A stretch of DNA of 64,000 bases from Hemicentrotus pulcherrimus. Taxonomy: Eukaryota; Echinodermata; Echinoidea; Camarodonta; Strongylocentrotidae. Position numbers and translations under genes: made by a program. The DNA is taken from assembly GCA_003118195.1 (NCBI GenBank), contig BEXV01000122.1:221764-285763 (forward strand), given 5' to 3'. How positions within the stretch are numbered: the stretch's first letter is position 1; every line of letters begins with the position of its first letter. Below, piece after piece: positions 51,001 to 63,000 of the stretch. The notes under the pieces were generated by a model that worked only from the letters and a program-made list of their open reading frames with translations, was not told where the DNA came from and did no database searches.

Positions 51001-54000
51001 AGGTACGTGGTTGGATATTATCGATACCTTTATCTCAGAATCTTTAAAAAAATCTCAGCATAATTTGATAGCAGTTCTAAATCAAACCGAAAGCATGTAT
51101 TATTGTATACCCACCATTGTACAATATGTCACATTTGAACTGACTTTTAAAAAAAAGGGAGGGGGGCATTTATTAAAGAAAACGAATTCTGTGGTACAAA
51201 ATAGCTTGTTTGGACTTGTGCTAATTAGGTCATTGTTACATATTGGTCATCAAATGATTGGACAGCTGACAAGTCCAAGCCTGATCTGGTCTTGGGCCAG
51301 TGGATCATATGATTTACAGCTATGTTTATATTTAGCAGTACTGTAACATCAGGTGATCACATTTTCTGCTGTATCACGGAGGTGTCAAAGTTGAACAGGA
51401 TTCAAGTATTGCAGACTGTGGTAATAGGGCAAGGTGTGAACAAGGTCGTGCTGAAATGACCACATTCACTCATGTTCACGAAACCTTGCTCGCACCTTTG
51501 CAGTAAATTCTGGGAATGGTAGTTGATTTTCACTGTATTTGGACTTGGAAACATTGTTCAGATGAGAAATAGTGGTGCTACAGTAGTGACTTCAATGCCA
51601 GATGTACAATTAAAGATAATCTGAAAATTTGAGTGAAAACGGACCATTATTCATGGTACAAACTGGAAAAAACTAATCTGATCTATTCCTTAATTATCCC
51701 AACTATATTATTACAATTTAATTACATTTTAGGTGAAAGTAAATCGTCACAAAGCAATAAAATGGCTCTACATTTCATTCCAGACATAAAAGTGTTGACA
51801 GATTTTTTATAGCCTGTTTTATGTCAAAAATGGTCGCAAGAATTTACTGTTAATCACTGTTAGAGGGTGTCGTACATCGACGCCTTCAAAGAAAACCATA
51901 GATATCTTTGTGGTTTGAGAATTTTTTCAGGATTTTTTGCATGTCAGAGGGTTAGTACAGTAGAAGGAATATAGTAAGTAACAATTTACAAAAATTAAGC
52001 AATTTTTTTCATCAACCTTCAACAATGTTACCGAGTCACTTTAAGTGTAACGATTGCAAATGTTTACGGTAATTGTTTAAATGGTGTGATGCATGAAGAA
52101 GACCCAACTCAGTGTAGTGAAACTAGTAAATGTAGTAAAGACTGCACGGAATGCTGTACTAGCGATATAAAGGGATGGCAAGACTATGTGTAGGCAGACA
52201 TTATGTTTTTCAACCCATGAAAATAACATTAAAAAGAGCTGCCCTCCTATATCATAACTATATCATAGCACACTATATTTTGGCAGGAAAAAACATAGAC
52301 AGGTTTTTAGGGTAGACTGAAACTCTGCTAAATCGCTGTTCACAAAGTCTCTACGCCTCTCAACTTTCCTGTTATTAGTAATACCAACAAACTGAACAAT
52401 AGATTCTCGAACAGAAAAAAAAATCACTTTCACCATAAGTCAAGAAAACAAAAACTTCTAATGACAATTTTCTGACTTATATCCCATCATTGTACAATGG
52501 ACAATCATATTGTTTGTCATGTATTGTAAAACATGAAGGCTTTCACAGGCCTATAACATTTTTCACACATCTATTTCACCTCTAGAAAGTACTGTACACT
52601 TCACTTTTTTTAAGGACACAAAGGCATTGTACTATCTTATCCTGTAAAATTTCATTGACATTGATTTAAAGCAGCATTCAAATATGTTTAAATGCACAAG
52701 TCTTTATTCCCAAAGTACAAGGTATTTGTCCTTATTTCTTCTCTTTCCTTTTTGATTAGTCATTCTTATGAAGGAGTTTTCAAAGATTTTCTAAATCACA
52801 ATAACAATACTGATTAATGTTTATACACATAGCACATTGTCTAAATTCTTTTTTTTTAAATAAAAAGTTAATTCTATTTTTTAAAGGTATTATTGCTTGT
52901 TGCCCAGAATTCTAGGTAAGAAACAAAATAATAGTTTCTAACTGTTCTATTTGTTCTAGCAGCATTTATTTGTCAAAGTTATAGTGTTGGGTTTAGGTTG
53001 CTATTTGAATTTAAGGTTGGGGATAGGATTTTAATGGGTGTTTGACAAGTGCAGGATATTGCCAGGAGAGCAAACACTGTTAGAGCATGTGTCATCATAA
53101 CAACCAATTACAATTAATATTTTCAGGGCTTATAACATTTTACATACAATGGTTTCATTTTTCAAAATGATGTACCTTTAACATCAAGTTCATTTTCTAT
53201 GCACAAGTTCTTTGTTTGCATTCTAAACAATAAAGCAGAGTTCCCAATAACTGTGCTACATACATCAACAGAAGAACTGATTTAGTTGTTAGCTGATTTC
53301 CTGAACACAAAACTGCTGTTAATCAAAAATCTGTCAGTAGAATTATTAGAAGCTAATCCAACAACATTAACTATCAGTATGAATCATCTGCTCATGTCTG
53401 CATGAAACAATTTGTCTCTAAGACATAAAGCTGAACCTCCTCAATGCTTCTCAGATATATAGGTAACCATTTAGCTTCAACAATGACAAATATTGAATTT
53501 ATTGACTTATATATTTATCATACCAATCAATATGTTCTAAACTATATTATATATTGAGCCTACGGTATCTTTAAGCCCTTCACTTTGATGTCTGCAAATG
53601 CTCACTGCATATAGATCTATAAAATGGGAGCCAATATGATAAACAGTTATAAGAATTCTATAAACGAAAACATAAAACAAGGAAAGAAAAATCAACGAGC
53701 GACATTGCATGGCACCAAGATGTAAATCATGCAATTTTAGGGACAATTTGAGAGGATATAAATGTATAAGGTCAGTGACTTGGCACTTATCCTCTCCTTC
53801 CTAGCAAATTATCTTATATAAGGATTGGGATGATTGAGGAAATGGGGAGAAATTTAGAGAGGATTGGGTCTCAAACGCCTTGAACAATGTAAGGAAATTA
53901 GAGGAAATATAGGATGGTCATTGCCCTTCAGTCACTAATGGGTCTCAATGAGTGATCGCTAACCTTTATGGGAAATTTTTCATTACATTGTAATGATTCA

Positions 54001-57000
54001 TTCACCTTGGAAGAAAGAAAGATAGATAACTCTAAACCAATGTGCTCAATTAGCATTAATTAAGAGTAAGGGTGATTGCTTCTTTCTATAAGTTCTCTAC
54101 ATTTCAGAAATTCCTGTCAAACTGGATCAGTACAGGTGTAAACAACAGGATTGCACGTTTACAGGCAAGGTTTGAAGGTGAAGGAAAGTACGTCAGACGT
54201 CCAACGGTGTTGGTGTAAGGCAATCACAATATCCTGACCTACAGACTACAGGTGTACTAGATACAGTATCAAGGAAAACACCGGCTGGTTATGTCTGAAT
54301 AAATATGGCTCCAGAAAGAAAGGGTTAAGAATCGGTCATGCTGCAGGTCTTTTCAAGTTCAAAGTGAAACTCAGATGTGAAAATGAAAAGCTAGAAAGAA
54401 TGAACAAAAGAAACAAGGCTTAAAGTGATTAAAACTTTTCAGTTACCTTGGTGACTCAAGCCGATCATAATACGACACAGGAAGTGCAAGTTCCTCCTTT
54501 CTGCCATCTCCGTCGAGGTCCGTAAGTGCTGGCGTGGCCAGGATGTGAGCGTCACAGGCGATAAAGTTGTTGGTCTGCGCACAGAGATAGAGAGTGAAAG
54601 AGGAGGAAATACATGGTGATAGAGAGCGAGTTAGTGAGTGAGAGAGGAAGAAAGAGAGGGAGGAGGTAAATAAAATCACAACTCACGGTTTCACATCCCA
54701 CAGCAACTTGTTGATACCAAGCCAACAGGCTTACATGTGATCATGTTCAGTCGAACCAAACAGGAATATATTCTCACTAGGAATGTTTCCAAGAGGAACA
54801 AGCTCGGGTAAGTAGTACTTTATCTTCTTATCTAAGTATTCATGTCCCGGTTCTTTTGCAAGACTCATGTACCAAAAAATGCAATAGAACTTAGTCATTC
54901 ATAGCAACTTTATAATGTGCTGGTGCTAGATTTTATTCAATGTTTGAAAAAAAAAATTGATGATCAAATGTTCAATATATTTCAAACTGCAAGGCAGATT
55001 GAATGTATATTCACAGATCTAGGTGCAGGATTGCACAGTGGATTTATTATTTAATCTATCTAATTTGTTGTTGATATGAACATTTGGATGAACTATATAA
55101 GGAACTACTAACTGCTTCAATATACATGTACTATCATATTCATATTTTTGCAGAATTCCTTGTAGGTTCCCTTATTTCATTCTCAATTTCTAAATCTTTC
55201 TTTTGAGATGTACAAGTAAAACTTTACTGAGAAGTACATTCCTATTTCTAAACAATGAAATTAAAAAATCAAAATCAGAACTCCCCATATATTTGGTTGG
55301 AGTCCAAAAAAAAAAATTCATATCATTTCATTTTGGATTGAAATATTTGGGACAAGATTTGTTAAAGAATATGTAGAATGGATAATTCATCTGTTGAATC
55401 TGTTCATAACTGAAAATGAACGATAAGTGGATATTATTAGAATAGAAAGGAAACAAGTGGGCTATATAGAATAGATGCAGACTATATATTATGGCAAGGT
55501 CTTATTCAATTCCCTGCAAGACTTCCTGAGGCCCTTCTCTCCCTTCACTCTCTCTGCTTCTCTTGTGCAAAGAGTTTTAACTTTTCATAGGTTGACAATA
55601 ACAATGAAGGAATAAAACTGAATGAAAAATGACTATAACATGAATATTGAACCATGTATATCACTCATTTGAATGTGAAATATAGGTGAATCACTTTTCC
55701 TTTTTAACAGATATAGAAATGTGAGATTACAGTGTATTCTATCAAATGCACTATTTACACCGTGTAGCTACGTTATAAACATCATCTGGTGTGTTCAATT
55801 TGAACAGCTACATCCTTTCTGAACATGTGAAACAAAGATTACCGGTATGTCAAGGGATTAGGGTCTAATTGAAAACAGACTCCATTTATTCTGTACAGAC
55901 ATGCATTTTCAATGTAATATCATAGACACCGTCACACGTCATTCATGAAGTTGAGATTTCTCAAATTACATGTTTTTTTTAAAGGGATTGCAAAGTCTTA
56001 GTGAAATTTAGAGGGGTAACAACAAAAAAAGGCTACAATATTTTTCTAACTTGGGGAAACATCTACATGTATATAAAGGCTAGAACACAAACCCCTAAAC
56101 CGGTGTAAATATTCATAAATGAATGATCACGCCATAAAAACTAAAATAACAATAACACAACAAACATAAGTTTAATCTGCAAAATTTGCACTAAGCACTT
56201 AAGAAACTATGTTTGAATTTATTTTTTTAAGTATTCAATGGTCACAATATAAAATAAATGGTGCGCAATACATTTGATACCCACCACTTATGAATAATTA
56301 TATCTGACGGATGAAATTGTTCCTGGATTTCATTTCATAGATAAGGTTCTATTCAACTTGATAATTCATAGATAAGGTTCTATTCAACTTGATAATTCTC
56401 AAAATTACAAAAAAATGGGAATTACCAAAAGAGAAAAGATTATTTTTAAAAAAAAAACTCAATTAGTCCAGCCAGAAATACAACCCTGACTTAAAATGTC
56501 TTCTGCATTCAAAGCAGATTGAAGAAGAAAAAAAATGATTTGACCTTAGACCAGCAAATGGATTAAGAAAAATATACCGAAACCATGATCTTGACAATTT
56601 ACCTTTCAAATAACGAAATTTGAAAAATTCAAAGTGGAACCCCCCCCCCCCCCCCCCCCNNNNNNNNNNNNNNNNNNNNNNNNNNNNNNNNNNNNNNNNN
56701 NNNNCCCCCCCCCCCCCCCCCATTTTTAGTACCAAGCTGCAATGTTATATGTATCGGTAAGTGTGGACGCAGAGTGTAGTGTTCCTGAATTCAGAAAAAG
56801 ATTGAAAACTCAAAAATCCTATGATGAACATACCTCACATTACTGCAAGTAATATTTGGGAGATACTGAAACGCCTTTTCATACACACAATGGACTTAAC
56901 CAAAGATTGTTAACAGTTGGTACAATGTGTATATACATTGTATACAGTATACAAGGAAACTGGTGAAGGATGATCTTCTGAGCATGGAAACTGGAAAGCG

Positions 57001-60000
57001 AGCTGAAAACTAGAATGAAATTATTTACTCACCTGATAACCTCTCTCGCTCGATGTTCTCACAAACTGAGATATTATAGTATCAATCGAGGATTCTTCAT
57101 TTATCCATTCCTTGGATACCCAGAGGGGTGGGATCTTTGAAAATAGAAATACACATCACATAAGTGGATATCAAATACTTGAAATGAGATCTAAAAGATG
57201 AAAACACTTTCTCGATTAATCTGCCTGTCTGTTAAGTTTATTTAATAAAAATATGAATTAGAAGCAGGTTTACAAGTGTGTACAAAATACAAAAGGTTTG
57301 TACTTGGAAGTTTCTAAAAATGTGTACAGTGATCATCAATCTCCATATTTTTTTTATCTATAAAGACCACAATGTGATTATACATTGAGCAGTCTCATGA
57401 CATTAAAGTACCATTGACAAGTAATCTCAAATCAGGTTGCAAGGGTACTTTAGATATTGACTGAAGTTTATGATATTGGCAAAATGGATTTCCTGGAAAT
57501 TTGATAAAAACAAGAATGCATACATTACATGGTCATACAGTATATGCTGTATATTCATCAAAATACAGTTTATGTAGTTATCCTTGAATCAACAAATTTA
57601 GCTACTTTCTGGTTAGAGTGACCCTTGTTTAACCAACTTTCCCGATACAAGTACGTAATTATGGCAGGAGGTAAAAGCAATTTATATCAGTTTTAGTTTC
57701 CATCTCATTATAAACTTACATACTTCTAAATGATTAATGGATTATAAACATGGAAGATAAAGCCAATGTAACTGCTATAACAAGCAAGTGAATCAACGGA
57801 TTTGTTTATTGTTCCAGAAATAATATGTGAGCAGTTCTATAGCCCATCTTGCTACTTTTATGGAGTAAATACTAAATAATACAAAAAGTGTTGTTTTTTT
57901 TGGGGGGGCGGGGGTATAGTACATTCCATTGAAACCAGAAACCTCTAAAATATCAAGACTATGATTGAAAGTAACTAATTTGTTTTCCTTCTTCCTGATT
58001 AACCAGTCATGCACATATTCAAGATATTTATTTAACAGGGTATCAATGCATGAATATTGAATATACATGTAGTTACAATATTGTAATCTGAGAAATATGC
58101 CTTTACATACAGTATATGCACACATCCTTACAGTATATGCCTTTGCTTCAGGTAGAGAGAAAGGGAAATATATATCAAAAACTAATTGTAAGAAAAATCA
58201 AAGGTTTCAACTATGAATGAGGTTTGATGTATATTGAGATCTGTATGGTACTTTCAACTTATTGATTTTGGTTAAGGGTGCTTTTCTATAAATAAAACCT
58301 AGTGAAAATTGAAAAGGCAAGACCAGACTTTGCATGAAGGAAGTCAAAGAATTATCAAATATGTTGTCTAACCTACTGCAATCTTGGGCTTCTTGTGTGT
58401 TTTGTTAAAGGTACTTATAAGGCCCAAATGAATTAATTATGAGTAACAAGTCTTCATTCCTGTCATCTCAAACAACCTTGCAAACTTTTAAAACTTAATG
58501 TTGAACAGTCTCCTATAAAGATTGAGATTTGAGATCTTTACTTTACAAACATTTTGCATTTGGTTATCTCAACCTTGCAAAGTTTATATTTTCTTGCTAT
58601 TTGTTCATTTGCCTCGCTGTTAAATAGGCACAAACTTGTACACAATATATTTTTAACTTTAAAAAGGCAAGGGAAAATAGAGCCAGAGGGAGGGGCAAGT
58701 TTGATCTTCCTTTCCTTTGATGAAATTAGATGAATCACGATTAGTACTAGACCATCAAGGGGTCCACACTCTCTCTATAAGAAGGTGTGATAATGCAGGA
58801 TGACCCCCTGGGTTGGGCACTACGAGTGCAAGATGCATGACTACGGGAGACCGCTAGCACTTAATTTAAAGTGTGAAAAACACAGGATGAATGCCTTTAA
58901 GGGTCTCAGACTCACAAGAGTATTCGTTCTCTTATGTATAAGATGCCTTCTGGTAGTTCATTCTTCTGAATACCTCATATTTTTTTAAACATTCATCACT
59001 GGATTATGTACTTCTTACAAAGTTTAAGAAAAGGAACTGAATTTACATGCACAGCTCTTATCTTCACTCCCTTTTCCCCGCACATATTTATTTGGTAGGA
59101 ATTAAACCTTAAACAAAAAAGTTAAAAGCCATATAAATGCTTCATGGTAAGCAATGTTAATTTGCCCTTTACCTTAAATACCAACATTACAAATTTGAAT
59201 TGGCAGTATCTCATCAGCAAAAGGGAATTGTGAGAAAGTAGACTATTTGAGTGTACATGTGGTTTTCATTATTAGAACAGTTTTCTGATTTGTGCATGCT
59301 GGTTAAACATTGATAGCATATATTTGTGTGCATGCTATAATTGGCATGGAGTTAATTCAACTGTTTATAGATTTATCTAAGTGTATACAAGGTAACACTT
59401 CCTATCCTTGAATTAAGATCATTAAAATGAATTCAACCATATTATTTATATACATGTATCAATCAAAAATTGAAAACTATTTGAAAAGGTGTGACTGATT
59501 TTGGGCTTTCGTTCAGAATTAGTTCTGTAAACTTACATCCTGTATGGCAAGAAAATGAGCAATTCAGAAGAAAAAAAATTCACCACAAAAGCCTGATATT
59601 GCTTAAGTTATTAATCAACAAGGCAGCTGTATTAAAGATACTGGATCAATGCGGTGTGTAAGCCACAGGGAATATCGTGGCTTTCATACAAAGTATTCAA
59701 CTGACTAGTAGTCTAGTACAGCCAATGTACAGTATGTACAATCATACAATGGCATAAGAAAATGAAGGGATGATCAGACCTCAATGATAATCATAATCAA
59801 AACAATATTTTCATTTCAAGGTATTCTTTAGTCTCTGCTATGTGTACATATGAATCTGCTTGAGTATTTAGTAGTGCGGCTATAGAGAGTACTTATACTG
59901 AAAAACCTGGTTATGGCTGTTGTTATCGGTCAGGCCTGATCAGCCCTTTTGACTTAAAAATTTTTCCCCCTTCTCCTTTATGAATCAAAGAGTTACATTA

Positions 60001-63000
60001 AGGTGATATGTTGACTAAAGAAACAAAGAGTGTGACCTCTCCCACTGTATAGAAATATGTTCATATATATACCAGCCAATCATATGCTTCAATACTTCTG
60101 TCTCTTTAAAAACCTTCTTCCTTCCAAGAAACTGTCCTTGGAAAGAAAAATAGAGAATGTTTCTGACACTGTGTTATATAAAAATTGAATGAGATTTGTC
60201 CATTGAATTGCAAGCGAAACAATGTTAAGTGGAGTAATTGTGTATTTCAAGCGTCTACATGTAATATAATTTGGTGTATCCAGCGGGCATTTACAAACAC
60301 TTCTTTCGATGTTAACTTCTTTATTAATTACTCTTATATTTTGATAATATAACAAAATGATACGATGTAATTAAAGAAGTCTCGTATTAGGCTATGGGTG
60401 GGTGGTAGACAAGTATCCAAGCATTATTCACAGAGATTAGATAATAATAATAATTAACCATTCTTATATAGCGCATATCACAAAAATAAATTGAAGTCCC
60501 TATGTGCTCAGAAAGAAAAGAAAAAAAGGGATAATAGCAGACATGGGGGAACAGAAAAGAAAGAATAACTGCTTTGTCATAACATTGTACTAACTTAACA
60601 TTAAGCAAACAAATGTGTCTTTAAGAGACTCTTGAAATTTAGACAATTGTTATGGGCAGTCTTGACTTGGTTCTTCACGTTTGCTAATTTTGTTAAAAGG
60701 GTCTACAAGAGGAGTTACAATATGTTAGGAGCTTGTTACTACTATAATAATGGTGTGAAGGAGAATGCCAATGAAGTGTTGCTGTACATATAAAAGTACT
60801 TAAAAATCTACAAATAGCATTTGTGAATAACATATGTAGTTTTAATATGTTCAACAGCATACCAACGTATTATAGAAGTAACAACATTTTATACATCTTC
60901 ACTTTAGCCTTCAGGTCTCAATTGCATTTTTTAATAAAATGACTCTGAAGCATTTATTCCTTTTGAGAGTGTTCATACATTCTATTCTTTAGTGAGTAGA
61001 TTGTGGTTGGGAGTTTACATTTCTCCCTCCTACAACATTGAGTATCCATTACATTGGGAAATGTGCCAAGCTTAATGGGCAGGTACATATGTAATTAAGC
61101 CATAACAAGGTTAAACCTACATAATTAATGAGATAATAATCAAACAGGTAACTGCACTGTTGGAAATTTATAAAACATGTTCTGTAACAGGCAATTGCAA
61201 GGCCAAAAAGATTAAATCATTTTAAAGGTAGTGTTCACCTGTAACTCAAATATCATTTTTGCCCCAGCTAATTAGATTATTCATGGCCCACCATGTTAAT
61301 AAAAGAATTACAAGAGATATTTCTAAGCAAATGGCTACATAATAGTTGTTTGAAATTTAGATTGTAGGACATATATGGGCATTCAGTTTTAACATGTTTG
61401 GTGAGTATTTTGAATTTTCTTTTTTAAAACAGCAAAAAGTCTTGTCAGAATTTCTGTAGGTTGCAGAAAGATGCACACTACACACATAAGAAACATTCTT
61501 GTAATACCACTGAGTAAAGGTTAAGAGAAATTGGGGTTTTGCCAATTACTATAATTGGGTCTACTTTAATACTGCAACACTATTAAACAGAGAAACCATT
61601 ATACACAAACATTACACATTATAATGTTCCACCTAATGCATCTAATTTTGAAAAAAAATGAAGGGCATTCTGAGACAAGTCCTTTGCCCTCAGAACCCTT
61701 TTGGTACGGTATATACAACCATTTGCATGTAGGTTACCATCAGTGCACTTACGGTACTGTAGAAACTACAGTCTATGATGAAATATCTTTCAGAGGGAGT
61801 GGCAATTCAGTTCTCATTTCAATCATTAGATGTGAATCATCCGATGGAGGCGTAGCTACAAACTTCTTACAATTCCCTAGAGATGTACCAAACCTCCTTC
61901 ACTAAGCCCTTGCTGATTCTTTCAGGTGTTACGTTCACTCAGGTTGAGTAAGATTAGCTTACTTAGGCAACCTCACATTGAAAAAAATCAAGATCAATTT
62001 CACCCTACTTCAAAGTACCCTAAATATTCAGACCTTGTAGAAAATATGAGGAAAAGTTGATGGTATAAGTGATAACATGAAAAATTGTTACAATATGGTC
62101 TTTAAGGAGTTTTATGCTGTACATTATCAAAGGCAGCAACCCATTACACTTGAAATACATCTCAAATCAAACCTATACTCAACAGCACAAATGAAATCGA
62201 TGTACTTAACAAGTCTTGGAAAGCTGCTTCTGCAGCCTCTTTCATAATACATCAGTTTGGTAAAGGTTGTTAAAGATACGAGAGCTTAATTCATTAGGTT
62301 GAAATCCAAGTTTTGTTTTCAGGAAGTACGTGTAGCGTAAAGGAAGTAAACAGTGTTTACTCGGTCATCTGATTCCATTGGATGTGATCATGTAAATCTA
62401 GGCATTTCTGCCATGGGCTGTCATGGGCAACTGTTCAGCAGCAAATTGCTTTCTTCATTTCACTACTTGCTTGTCTTCTAAGGCTGAATTGTGCAAGCTT
62501 TTGTTCTCTCTTCTTCACTTTGAGAAACATGCATTGGAGGTTCTGAGTAAAGTGAATGTAATTTACATGTATTTTGTCGAATTCAAATTTGCTTTCCTCA
62601 TTTCTCAATAGCTAACATTCATTTCATAAAACTAGAAGAACACAGAAGAAAGATACACATCATCCTGATCGTTTAAAATGATTCCCTTTGTGCTAACCCC
62701 ATTGGTTCACTAAACTGCCCATATCGCTATGATCCAGCTTGCCTTGCACTTCAAATACTGAACAGTACCTTTAATACCTTGCAAAACCAAGCAGTCTAAC
62801 CACTTTGTTATTCACAGAAGGAAGGAAAGAGATTGAGCTCATATTTAATATATTCATTTCCTTTTTCTTCACAAGATTGAAACAGTAACGTAGGAAATCA
62901 GAGAGAGGGCAATGGGTAAATATGTAGGAAATAGCTTTAATTCAAAACATTTGCATTGAATTATCAATCTTATCAAAATACTCTGTATCAACGAGGGGTT

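Larger units (their letters stand above)
48425..54446 (-). other. 6.0-kb intron between exons C and D
   Basis: CpG-poor intron with GTAACT donor (at the exon C side) and AAACCTAG acceptor (at the exon D side). Apart from the foldback repeat near 49.24-49.59 kb and short homopolymers, nothing is recognisable. The open frames in it are short and without motifs. Confidence 0.7.
54575..57032 (-). other. 2.5-kb intron between exons B and C, with assembly gap
   Basis: CpG-poor intron. It contains the gap at 56,660-56,704 and a 31-bp tandem duplication at 56,335-56,396. Nothing else is recognisable. Confidence 0.7.

Noticed and set aside
56463..56735. 90-codon frame with a glycine run across the gap
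   Set aside because: It reads through N and a poly-G tract, so it is an artefact.
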